Origin: Glandiceps talaboti
Taxonomy: Eukaryota; Hemichordata; Enteropneusta; Spengelidae
Length of the DNA stretch: 35,000 bases
Direction of reading: 5' to 3'
NCBI RefSeq assembly: GCF_964340395.1
Contig: NC_135568.1
Coordinates: 4,933,079-4,968,078 of the forward strand
In this document: piece by piece, positions 20,640 to 30,717 of the stretch
Numbering within the stretch: position 1 is the first letter of the stretch
Layout: each line of letters starts with the position of its first letter
The notes under the pieces: generated by a model
Seen by the model: only the letters and a program-made list of their open reading frames with translations
Told to the model about the DNA's origin: nothing
Databases searched by the model: none
Position numbers and translations under genes: made by a program

Positions 20640-21240
20640 CATGCCAATCCATCCCTGTTACCTATGCAGTATACACCATCATTTTACTGTTGTTATTTGT
20701 AGTATCTTAGTTGCTAGGTAACTATATGTCAATTTTTGATATGTTTGCCATTTCCCTATTACCATCCCAGTTGCTATCTTTGTAACACATATCATCATTT
20801 CTCAGTTGCTATGGATGTGATCTTGTTGCTAGGCATATATGTGGGAAAGTGCTATATAAGAACCCAACTTTATTATTATTATCACCATATGCATTCTACG
20901 TTTGGCTCTTTATTCACTTGTCTAACCATCCCTGTTTTTATCTTTGTAATGTACACCTTCATTTGGCTGTTGCTATGGACATGGTCTTGTTGCTAGGCAT
21001 ACATGCGATCATGTTTGGAGGTTTATTCACATGTCTACCCATCCCTGTTTTATCTTCACAATATAAACTATAATTTAACCATTGCTATGGGAGTGGTCTT
21101 GTTACTAGGCATATTTGCATACATTTTTGGAAACTTTTTTCACTTGCCTACCCTTCCCAGTTTTCATCTTTGCAATATACACCATCGTATGACTGTTACT
21201 ATGGGCATGGTCTTGTTGCTAAAGAAATTTTCATACATTT
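20640..21240 (+). repeat. Degenerate ~114-bp tandem repeat, about five copies
   Basis: A TCTTGTTGCTAGGCAT-like box occurs at 20705, 20821, 20985, 21097 and 21211 (spacing 116, 164, 112, 114). It is preceded each time by a TTGCTATGG-like box and a CATCCCTGTTT/ATCTTTGTAAT-like segment. The 164-bp interval contains an extra ~50 bp. Confidence 0.8.
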
Positions 21241-21679
21241 TATTGACTTGCCTTCTCAAATTATCATGTGAAAAATTACTTCCAGATTTTGTTTTGACAA
21301 TAAAAAATTATCGTAAATAACACGTCATATCACCAGATTTATTTTCAAGAATGTAAAACCACTACATCATTTAAATTCCCTTTTCTACATTTCAAATATA
21401 AATTTCAAAATAAAGTCTGCACTTCCATTCACGTACAAAAATCAATAAAATTCACACCAAGTACAAAGAATATTTTAGTCAATTTGTCAGCCTCTAAAAA
21501 GTTAAAGCATACTATAAAAGAGGCTCATAAAATATGACACAGTCAATTAATGTAAACAGTATAGAGTAATGGTTAATTGCAATATACATGTAAATAGAGC
21601 CCCATGATGGATGTAGTGTATTCTGGTGGTGGACAGTGCTTACGATGGTCTCTGTGGCAGTGCTTTCATGAGCCTCAGA

Positions 21680-21709
21680 ACTCTGACCACTATTTTTAGT
21701 GGTCTGAGT
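21680..21709. repeat. Short 13-bp hairpin
   Basis: ACTCTGACCACTA and TAGTGGTCTGAGT pair with one mismatch across a TTTT loop. Confidence 0.55.
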
Positions 21710-21857
21710 ATGAGCATAGCAACCGAAAGTGTGACAGAGAACACTGCAAACACAAGCGAAAACATGCCATTGTATACAGGTATGCAATAACGTTTTCAAT
21801 ATTGTAACTGCAGTGCATATACTAATACAGGTATGCAATAATTTTTTCAATGTTTTC

Positions 21858-22270
21858 AACATACTGCAGTGCAAATACTAATAGTATGTACAGACATCCG
21901 GTGCAAGTATTATGACAGAATCTCATGACATGTGAGTGCAAGTGTGGTGTACTCTATTTGCTCTAGTACTTGCAGTATTCTCTGCGGCTGTCCTTTCAAA
22001 AGTGGAGCAACTACATCAGAAAACACTGCAAAACACAAATAACCCTGGATATCTATATACTGGCACTAACACAGCATGGTGTTCTGTTATTATTACATAT
22101 GTGATGTCTATCCGAAAAAGTAAACTTCAGTAAAAATCATACCATGTGATGACGCAGTTCCGTATACAAGGCACAACTACACAATCATTTGCATACACGG
22201 TTTTTCATATTACACTGCAGTGCAAATACCACTAGTATGCATGTGTACCAATATGAGCAATAAATACATT
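21858..22270 (+). repeat. Dispersed repeat, copy A
   Basis: Shares with copy B (23405-23780), in order: a GCAGT(A/G)TTCTCTG(C/T)GGCTGT block, AACACTGCA, a CACTGGCACT-like block, GTGTTCTGTTATTATTA-like and CAGTGCAAATACCAATAGT-like boxes. The start also carries CTGCAGTGCAAATACTAATA at 21867, and a weaker one lies near 21811. Confidence 0.65.
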
Positions 22271-23404
22271 ACCTAATAATAAATTATACACCACTGCATA
22301 GAGTACTGTCCATAGTAATATTTCCTACACTAAAACTGTTGTCTGCATAGTTTTACAAATTATATAAAGAAAGGTACTTATTAAACTCTGTCATCATGTT
22401 AAAATTGTACTAGTTGTAAACTGGTGTATCATTTTTTGATTAGACAACCACAATATATTCACTGAAAATTGTTAAAATACCAATAATTAGACATTGTGCA
22501 TGTTAATCTGTGGTTGATATTATTCATAAGCAGTACAGAAACATGTTGAAGTCATGATCGCCATTGAGGGCACTGATTTTTGGGTGCGGACTCACAAATC
22601 AATTTGATATATTGTATATACAGCTACAAAAATTATGTTTACCAACAAGTGATGCAGCACTGTTCAGGGTTTACAATATTACAAGTAAGTTATTGTACCT
22701 ATAAATGTACTATTTTCAAGAATACATTCTAGTTACAGCTAGTGCAGTTTTGCTAAAATGAAGCCTAAACAAATGAAATTTTTCTTTCATATATTTCTAA
22801 CAATTTTCTCTCTTGAAGCTGATTGTAATTTCTATTACACTAAAAATTACAAACACACACACACACACACTTCTGTATTGCAACAAATTTTAGACAAATT
22901 TCACGTTGCAGACGACAAGTTACATTCATCACAAATTCAAATTGACACAAAAATCTGTTTATTTGAAGTCTTGGATAAAAACAATGATGTATTTTGAATC
23001 AATTATGATTCCAGTGGACTTTATCAAATATTACATGATTTTCAGATATCGTTTTTATCAAGGCACACAGTCTCAACAAAAAAAATCATTTGCATATTGC
23101 ATATTCATGATTTCAATTTTTGATCTACATAAATTTCTAACGTTATCAAAATTGATTGTTTATTAACATGATTGATAATGATTTTGCTAAAACTGTTCAA
23201 GAATATATTATTCTTGATTAAAATATATGGTTATTATCATTTCTACAATCATTATCAGGTGTTCTTTTCAGACACAGATATCTGCCTTGTCTGTGTTTTG
23301 GACTATATGCATCAATGCCTACAAATCTCATCACAATCAATTTATACTACAGTATTTTGGAAAATGTTGAAAGCAGATATTTCAAAAACATTTGTTGATT
23401 ATCT

Positions 23405-23780
23405 TTTGCCAGAACCCTGTCACATATGTGAATGCCAGCATACTTGGTGTATTTTCATGCATGCAGTGTTCTCTGTGGCTGTACTTTCTCAAGCGAAGCA
23501 AGTGAAAGTGTAGCAGGAAACACTGCATGCATGATTGAGAATACCCCTGAGTACCCACACTGGCACTCAGATGTCATGGGGTGCTGTTATTATTATAAAC
23601 TTAATTGAAATGCTTATTTTGTGAAAACAAACCATAACTGTGCATTCACATAATTTTATGTATTTGGAATATTAGCACACTTATGTACACACGGTTTATA
23701 TACAAGAATGTTTTCAGTATCCCAGTACAGTGCAAATACCAATAGTGTACACTCATGCACCTGAGTGCAAATAAATACCA
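23405..23780 (+). repeat. Dispersed repeat, copy B
   Basis: Diverged direct copy of 21858-22270, about 1.5 kb downstream. Matching blocks include GCAGTGTTCTCTGTGGCTGT (23464), AACACTGCATGCATG, TGCTGTTATTATTA and CAGTGCAAATACCAATAGTG (23725). No conserved open frame links the copies. Confidence 0.65.
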
Positions 23781-23885
23781 TAGATTGCCATTTCGAAACA
23801 AAACATATTTTATACACTGAAGATTTAACTAGAGTAAATATTATTAGAAATAATAGCTTTATAGTATATCTCCTTTAAAAGTGAT

Positions 23886-24228
23886 CATATGGATGACAAA
23901 TGGGTATTTCTTATGATTTGTAATTCTTAAGACAACTCCTCTATGTTTTCCTACTTGAAAAAATAAGTGGCATAGTATCGAACAAGTCAGTGTTTGTAAC
24001 TCAATAAATCACAAAATGCTATGTGTATAAAACTTAAGTTTGTCATTGTACGTACAATAACAAATATTTTAAACACTTGATATTAATGTTTCAATTGTAA
24101 TTTATTGAGTTACACACAAGGATTTAGTATATCTGGCTTCACATCGTTTTTTATAGTATAAAAACATAGAGTTGTCTTACATGTAAGAATTCAAAATCCA
24201 AATGAATACCCATTTGTCGTCCATATGG
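23886..24228. mobile_element. Foldback MITE with CATATGG ends, 343 bp
   Basis: Left arm CATATGGATGACAAATGGGT, then ATTCTTA, AGACAACTC and CTATGTTTT, is mirrored on the right up to CCATATGG at 24228. TGTAACTCAATAAAT near 23996 is mirrored at about 24100. Nearly the whole length folds. A degraded relative is at 1569-1770. Confidence 0.82.
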
Positions 24229-24416
24229 CCTTCTAAAATTATGTACTGAACACATAGATGACTGAGATATGTTTCTGTAGAGATGTTGGATGGAACTTGA
24301 GTTTACATTAAATAGTACACAGTTTGTGTTGGAAAATTGTTGCTGTCAACACTCTAGCTTTATTTACAATCCTTATTCTTAAATACACTGATATGTTGCA
24401 TTTTAAAGATAACAGC

Positions 24417-24520
24417 ACCAGATGGGTGCAGATGCCCTCCAGTGGTGGAAGGCTTACACTAGAATGAAATGATGAAAACGTTTTAGTCTTTCGTTGCCTT
24501 CAGGTGTCTGCATCCATCAC
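24417..24520. repeat. Weak inverted repeat containing a CTCF-like motif
   Basis: GATGGGTGCAGATGCC and the inverted form of GGTGTCTGCATCCATC flank a ~70-bp middle. Within the left arm, 24431-24445 reads CCACTGGAGGGCATC on the minus strand, a CTCF-like core. Confidence 0.45.
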
Positions 24521-25987
24521 AACTCTATTCAAAGGACAAAATGTGTATGAACCCAGAGCAAAGAAACATTTTTGGTTCTACATTGACAGTTGTGCAATAA
24601 TCTTTGCTGGTATTAGGATGCAAATATTCACTTTACATGATATAACGCATACCAGTAATGTTCAGTGACGTAGGTAATTTTAAAAGTAGTCAGTCAAACA
24701 TGAAAAGGAGGCAGTAAAACCTATGAATGAGACCCATGAATCTACCCACTGATGGAAATATACTGATTGAAACAACAAATTTTTAAACACAAATTCCTCA
24801 AAAAAAGCTGGCAAACCATTGAAGAGTAGCCAGCTGTTTTTGATCGCTAATGACCCTTATCTACATCCTAGATGTTTGATATGGCAGCTTGTTATCGCTT
24901 GAAGCCACACTGAACCAGTTAAGTAGAAAGCCATTAGAATTATAGATATTATACTCTGTGTCAACAGTGTTGTAATAATGTTGCCAGCTGGGACAAGAAC
25001 TAGATGGAGTACTTTAATTTCTCTGTAATATCAAGTATGAATATTAATTTCCATAAAGATGATAGAGGCTGTTAGAATACCCAGACAGTTTGGAAATAAA
25101 GCTATTATTTTGTAATCATATGCGTCATTATTATTAACTTCCAGGTAGTTATAACCCCATATTATATGTATGTGTTTGTAATGTTACATGCTCTGAATAG
25201 TGGGTCAATCTGTTGACAAAGACCATAAGTATGCTGTTGAAAATTTAGAGTAACAATTTTCAAGTGTGTGTTTGGAATAACGTTGGTGAGTTTTAGTCAC
25301 CTTTTGACTACGTTCATTATAGCCTCATTGCTAAACTAGTCTCTCTGTGGCATCACAAAATTACATGGTCGAGGTGAGACTGGAAATTTCCTAAACTCTC
25401 AACGTAAATCTGACAGGAACTGACTGAAAAACTGTCATTTTTAAGGTGTTGGTAGACGCTTTTTTAAAGTTTAAACTAGAGTACGTTTCACAAACATGTT
25501 GTCTAGCAAAATAGCAATAGTGAATGTGAGTATTAAGAATCACCTTTAATACAATGATTTACCAACACATTAATTTCATTTTAACATTATTGGTGAGAAT
25601 GAATTCATCACTGTACCACAATTTATGTCGCTACAGTAACTATGACAAAGAAAGTTTCAAATATGTATTTCTTAGTACTTGTACATAAAAAAATAAGGTA
25701 AATGATAAAAATAATTTTGGACTCGATGATGAAACAAGTGAAAATGGGTCTAGTTTCTACAAGGTTGTTCTTAATAATTATTCAGTGAAACTTCTGGTAC
25801 TATGATAGATGGACAAAGTATAAACATACAAAACTCACTTGGTTCACTTCTATATGGTACACCTCAATGACATGGCCTCATGTTCAGTCAAAATAATTCT
25901 TTCTTGTTGATTGTGAAATTTAGGTACTAAAAATTATCAGAACTGAAAAAAATGCATTGTTTTCTACACAAATAATTCATATTACTA

Positions 25988-26215
25988 TTATGGAGTCCTG
26001 TGAAAACTACTTGGTGAATCTCGACTTTTTTTGTTTTTTCGTGCTCGATTTTGTTTAATATTTGACAATATTTCATATGCTTGTTGAATCTCTATGAATT
26101 TAGCCTGTGCTTCTTCCTGGTTATTTGGTTGTCTGTCCGGATGCCATTCCTTGGCAAGTTTCCGATATCGCTTTGTTATTTCCTCTTGAGATGCACTTCG
26201 TTCAAGATCCAAGAC
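25988..26215 (-). CDS. DNAJC22: DNAJC22 exon 3: J domain with HPD motif and stop
   Basis: 75 codons plus stop. VLDLERSASQEEITKRYRKL then AKEWHPDRQPNN and the helix III/IV region AKFIEIQQAYEILSN, followed by a basic tail. Minus-strand acceptor TATACAG ends at 26216. The intron splits the J domain just after its first Tyr-Lys. A weak poly(A) candidate (ATTAAA on the minus strand) lies near 25550-25545. Confidence 0.94.
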   Translation of the reverse strand, partial: VLDLERSASQEEITKRYRKLAKEWHPDRQPNNQEEAQAKFIEIQQAYEILSNIKQNRARKNKKSRDSPSSFHRTP

Positions 26216-29200
26216 CTGTATAGTTGAAAGAGATGAACGATTATAAAAAAAGGAACTTAGGTTCAAGAATATATGCACATAATTGTAAATGACACACATG
26301 TAGATCAGTTCCCACTCATTGTACATTGTAGAAAGCTGGGTTATGCTAGAAAGGCTAACTCTATAATTCCTAGCATATTTGTACATGAATATTGATACAT
26401 TGATATATAAGGCATGGTACATGGGTTTTCTAAGGCCGATAAGTCGGTAAAATTATTAAACGTGTGTTCCCAAGTCACTTTACTAGGTTTTGCAAACAAT
26501 GTAATGGTCGATTACATTAAAAACTATGTCAATTCTGCTTACTTTACCCTTTTCTGTTACCAGGGTTTCCAAACCTTATGTTAGCAAAACACTACATGTA
26601 GAACAGTGTTCATTCTTTGCAGAAGATACAAACCAGTATTAAGTTAGGGAGTCTAACTATAGTATTGGACAGTAGTCACAGCACTGTCCCGCATTCATGA
26701 ATTGTACATCTCAGCAGACTGAAAGGATTCTCTACAGCTAATTAATGTACTTACTTTACAGAGGCTTTGTAACATTGTGAAGAGACTACTAGTATCTGAA
26801 GTATTGATGAGATTTCATATGCAAAAATAGTGAATAAATTAATTACATTCAGACAAAAGAATGTTATTAAAACACCTACATGCATGTATTTAGGATTATT
26901 GGCAAGAATGTAAAACAGTGGAGTTTACACAACAGCGTTAGTTATCACTGAGGTTTGCTACATTAAAGCCAAATCTGTATCTGAACTTGGCCCCACGAGT
27001 CTCTCTGTTCATGGAGGTCTCCCCTTATACCACTGTGGTCTGTTCAAAAGGTATGTGCCTCTCTACAAATACATCTATGGTATGTGGAACATACAGAAAT
27101 AAAGTGGTTCTGGTGGTGATATACTGTACTGGTAGCTAGTAATAAACCACAGTCCCTCTATGACTATCATAGAGAGATTGTGAACACCCACACTATTTCC
27201 ATTGTAGGACTTGAAAAGAAGGGAATTCTTTTAGCGAATGAGTGATTTTGGTATCTATGTCATTGTCATAGTGATATCAGTGTATGTGTGAATTCTGTCA
27301 TGGTGATGCCAATTACCAGTAGTCATGGTGATGTTAATTAGTTTGGATATAATAAAAGATGACCAAGAAATGAATGAATTCAAAATGTGACGGAATTTCA
27401 CTTCGTAATTGTACTAATAGCAGGACATATCTCAGTCTTCCAGAAGTACAACAAGACGATGGAATGTCAGTGTAATCATGAATTTCTTTCATCAGTGATT
27501 TTTCCATCTAGTGATTTTAGTAGTTTACACATGAATGTATCATACCAGCCATGGTTTACACATCTTTACCAGCTGCGTCACATGTGATTATATAGATCCA
27601 CACAACAGAATTAACCACCACTGCAATACATTTTTTCTATATATGGAGTTTAGATCATAGACCCAGGAGTATGTGCACCCACTGATGCTAGTAATCAGTG
27701 CTACTTGTCTGAAAGGGTCCAGTCGTTGGTCCAATTATGTATCTACTCACAGGTTGAAGCATATTACATCAGTGGAAACAATGATTGGATCTTTCAGGTT
27801 ATCATTGCTATATATGTAATAATAGTACTTACTGTAACTTACTATAGCACGGCCACTTGCAAACCTCACTATCATTTTCAACCTTGCAGGAAGGATATTA
27901 ACTTTCCAATCACCCTTAGCACAGAGACTTGGTCATTTGGCTTGAAAATGTTGTTCACCAGAACATATACTGTCAAGCCAGTATGTTGAGTTAGATAGTT
28001 ATATAAACCTCTGTTTATTGACATCATATATTTTTAGCTATTTGGTATGGTCTATGTTTATTGGCCTAGAGAGTTGGCTATCTGGCTTGTAAATGTCATT
28101 TGCAAGAACATAAACTATCAAGCCAGTATGTTGAGTCAGATAGCTAAAACTCTAGGCTATACTGTCAAGCCAGTATGTTGAGTCAGATAGCTAAAACTCT
28201 AGGCTATACTATCAAGCCAGTATGTTGAGTCAGATAGCTAAAACTCTAGGCTATACTATCAAGCCAGTATGTTGAGTCAGATAGCTAAAACTCTAGGCTA
28301 TACTGTCAAGCCAGTATGTTGAGTCAGATAGCTAAAACTCTAGGCTATACTGTCAAGCCAGTATGTTGAGTCAGATAGCTAAAACTCTAGGCTATACTGT
28401 CAAGCCAGTATGTTGAGTCAGATAGCTAAAACTCTAGGCTGTACTGTCAAGCCAGTATGTTGAGTCAGATAGCTAAGTCTCTGGGCTAAATCACCCTAGA
28501 TTAGGTATGACTGAAACTACAAATAATCCCATAGTCCTTTGCAACTGAGCATGCTCAGTTTGGAAACAAGTTGACTATTAGGTCAAATAAATGTATATCA
28601 TAATGTCACCACTTACTTTATATGCATTGATTTCACCAAGTGGATCCAGAGATTCCACAAATTCATCATATACTCGTTCCCAACCTTCTGATCTGGCTCG
28701 TTGGTAAATCTTATAAAGCGTATCCTTTAATTCTCTCCATGCTGGTGAATTTAGGAAATGTTGAACAGCATCTCTCAATTTGATGGTTTCACCATCAGCT
28801 GTTGTGACAGATGCATTGTTGCCTAGAAACAGTATCCACATCAGTATGACAACACTACCTATAAATGGGAAAAAAATACAAAAAGTAACTAACATAATAT
28901 AAATAATTCTAAATGTGTTCCACGATAATTTATACCTGTTGTAAGCAAATATATGTTAATAAAACCACAAACAGCATAAGTATGAACTAAAGAAATTACA
29001 CCAGATATGCAAATGAAGTTCCAAATAAGGGCTTCAATTAATATCGTCTGCTAAAAAAGGCTGAACAATTGACAATGGTGAAATCAACAAAAATTCAAAG
29101 AGTTCTGTTCCTTCCTTTCCTTAATTTACATTTACACCCTTATGACACTTTTCAACCCAAGTTTTGGTAAGTTTTGTCATGCAAATAAGTAAGTATTGTC

Positions 29201-30041
29201 ATGCAAATAATGAGAGGGAAGAGGAAGAGGAGGAAAAGATGAAAAAAAATCAAGTTTTAAGAATATTGGATCGTAAAGTGTCAATCTCTGCTAAACTTCG
29301 GAAGTGGAAAGGACATTTTTTCAAACACAAAATGAAATGAACTAAAAAGAGATAAAAATAATTGCAAACAAAAAACAAGGGTAAGAAAATTAATTGGAAA
29401 GAGTGAAACATTGGTACATCAAATAAATACTAATTATTACCTCCAGCTCCAAGAATTGCTATTCTTGTACAAAAATGCCTTTTCTTCGGTGCAACGTGTC
29501 GGTAAGTTCTAAAATATTGAGATACAAGTGCACATAAAATTGCGATGTGTACAACGGAGTTTGGATTGGCTAATACAAGGAGTGAGACTGCATATGCCGC
29601 TAAGATAGTATATTTGAAAGACGTTGTCTGTCTGCCAATATTTGAAATGATGTCTACACCGATTGCTACCGCAGCTGGTATTAACAACAATCTTATCCAG
29701 TAGTACTGTTCATCAATTTCTTCAGGAACTGCTAACAGGGCCAAGTAACCAAAGAATGAACCGACGAAAAGCTGGGCAGCAAATCTTGTTCCACTGAATG
29801 GCGGCTTTTTATAAAATCGCATACATTCTACCAAGTGCCGCATATACTCCACGTTTTCATTAGCATCGGCCACATATTCAGGGATCCGCCAGATATCTCG
29901 CACCCATCCAAGACCAAAACCACCGCCAAACGTTGACCACCAGACGAACGCTTGCCTGTCTCTGCCGAGATAAAAATGATGCAGTCCTAACCAACCACCG
30001 AAAAGCCACAAGATATACGTAAATATCAAACTTTTCGCCAT
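25988..30041 (-). CDS. DNAJC22: DNAJC22 (Wurst-like) multi-pass membrane J-domain protein, complete, 3 exons
   Basis: Exons 30041-29441, 28858-28617 and 26215-25988 join in phase to 356 residues (human DNAJC22 is about 341). The N terminus, MAKSLIFTYILWLFGGWLGL then HHFYLGRD, is the TM2-type signature of this family. Hydrophobic segments lie near residues 4-25, 31-47, 87-105, 113-135, 144-158, 163-177 and 193-213, consistent with seven membrane passes. A soluble linker (about 215-277) leads into a C-terminal J domain (about 278-340) with an intact HPD motif at 306-308, needed to stimulate Hsp70 ATPase. The fly orthologue Wurst acts with Hsc70 and clathrin in endocytosis; that role here is inferred. 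The start is supported by an in-frame TGA two codons upstream and by A at -3 and G at +4. It lies head to head with the DNAJC27-like gene. Confidence 0.93.
26216..28616 (-). other. DNAJC22: DNAJC22 intron 2
   Basis: 2.4-kb intron dividing the J domain. Apart from the 47-bp minisatellite at its 5' (high-coordinate) side, no coding segment or RNA gene is recognisable. The open frames at 27387-27989 have no family resemblance I can see. Confidence 0.75.
27930..28488. repeat. 47-bp minisatellite (eight copies) derived from an inverted-repeat element
   Basis: Units of exactly 47 bp start at 28113, 28160, 28207, 28254, 28301, 28348, 28395 and 28442. Each contains CAAGCCAGTATGTTGAGTCA and AGATAGCTAAAACTCTAGGC. 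The unit is the reverse complement, with changes, of GGCCTAGAGAGTTGGCTATC then TGGCTTG at 28062-28089. A diverged precursor copy lies at 27930-28000. Confidence 0.93.
28617..28858 (-). CDS. DNAJC22: DNAJC22 exon 2: last membrane segment and linker
   Basis: Two bases complete Gly201, then 80 codons from SVVILMWILFLGNN through a charged linker (WRELKDTLYKIYQRARSEGW) to GEINAYK, the first residues of the J domain. Minus-strand acceptor TTTATAG ends at 28859; donor GTAAGT starts at 28616. Confidence 0.92.
29179..29208 (+). promoter_or_regulatory. Two ATGCAAAT octamers, 22 bp apart
   Basis: TTGTCATGCAAATAA occurs at 29174-29188 and 29196-29210, each with a perfect POU-factor octamer; a third octamer is at 29007-29014. 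They lie in DNAJC22 intron 1. Function is inferred only from the motif. Confidence 0.35.
29441..30041 (-). CDS. DNAJC22: DNAJC22 exon 1: TM2 region and first six membrane segments
   Basis: 200 codons plus one base from the ATG at 30041. Contains WLGLHHFYLGRD, WVRDIWRIPEYV and the hydrophobic segments to ILGAGG. Donor GTAATA on the minus strand at 29440. Confidence 0.93.
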
Positions 30042-30582
30042 GTTTCACATAAGATCGTTCCTTGAATACAGTACAGAGCACTATATTCGTTTCCTGAAAG
30101 ATTTCTTCGTCTGCAAAGCAAACGCGGAAGTGCATGTGTCGATTTGAGATTGGCCAAGTAGACTGCCTAGGTTAAGCAAAATAAATCTTCTCCCGGATCC
30201 CCCATCTTATTTTGGACGCTATTTGATATTTCGCAACAAACTTCCCACTTTGCGTAGCTGGGTTACAAAAGTACCCCAATCTTTATTTTAAGAAGGGCTC
30301 TATAGTAATATACCCCAAGGTTGGAGTTTTGAGAAGCGTACAAGAAAATGTCACTGAACCAACATACAAAAGACCCTTTAAGTTGGTATAAAAAGCTGGT
30401 TTACTGTTTCCATGTTAGTAAGCCGCTTGACTTCAAGTTGCACAGTAAACATAATATTCACTGATCCGTTTAATTGTAAATACATTCTCCGGTTATCATG
30501 ACATAGCGAATTATATGAAATTACCACGGAAGTGAAATGTTACGTGCCTACAACACATCAAGAGTTTTGAAAGGCGACAGAT
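30042..30582. promoter_or_regulatory. Shared divergent promoter interval between DNAJC22 and the DNAJC27-like gene
   Basis: The two start codons face away from each other with 541 bp between them, so both transcription starts and 5' UTRs should lie here unless untranslated first exons exist elsewhere. No canonical TATA box sits at an obvious distance from either ATG. Promoter function is inferred from geometry alone. Confidence 0.6.
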
Positions 30583-30717
30583 ATGGACAGAGAACCCGGA
30601 CATTTGCCAAAAGACGTGAAGAGAGCTGTGGATTCGTTAGTGTGGGTCAAAGTGGTCGGCATAGGTAGCATAGGAGTTGGTAAAACTTGTTTGATCAAAC
30701 ATTTCTGTGAAAGTAAG
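30583..30717 (+). CDS. DNAJC27-like exon 1: N terminus and P-loop
   Basis: 45 codons beginning MDREPGHLPKDVK, then VKVVGIGSIGVGKTCLIKHF, the nucleotide-binding P-loop. Donor GTGAGT at 30718. There is no signal peptide or acylation motif. Confidence 0.88.

Larger units (their letters stand above)
15124..25987. other. Gene-free interval between the desaturase stop and the DNAJC22 stop
   Basis: About 10.9 kb with no exon I can support on either strand. It must contain the 3' UTRs of two converging genes. It holds MITEs, tandem repeats, a microsatellite block and CTCF-like motifs listed separately. I see nothing recognisable in 19140-19980 (beyond a short CCTGTTTTAA-containing repeat near 19167-19250), 22270-23400 and 24530-25987. 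Confidence 0.6.

Noticed and set aside
21512-21874. 120-codon minus-strand frame with a repeated LLHTCI segment
   Set aside because: Reflects local duplication of a non-coding repeat; composition and lack of known motifs argue against a gene.
27705-27989. 94-codon plus-strand frame
   Set aside because: Lies antisense within DNAJC22 intron 2, and its end runs into the diverged minisatellite precursor; no recognisable family.
28113-28488. CRISPR-like array
   Set aside because: Contiguous 47-bp tandem units without spacers, in an intron of an animal gene.
29878-30135. 85-codon frame as a separate protein
   Set aside because: Mostly a shadow frame of DNAJC22 exon 1; kept only as a possible upstream ORF.
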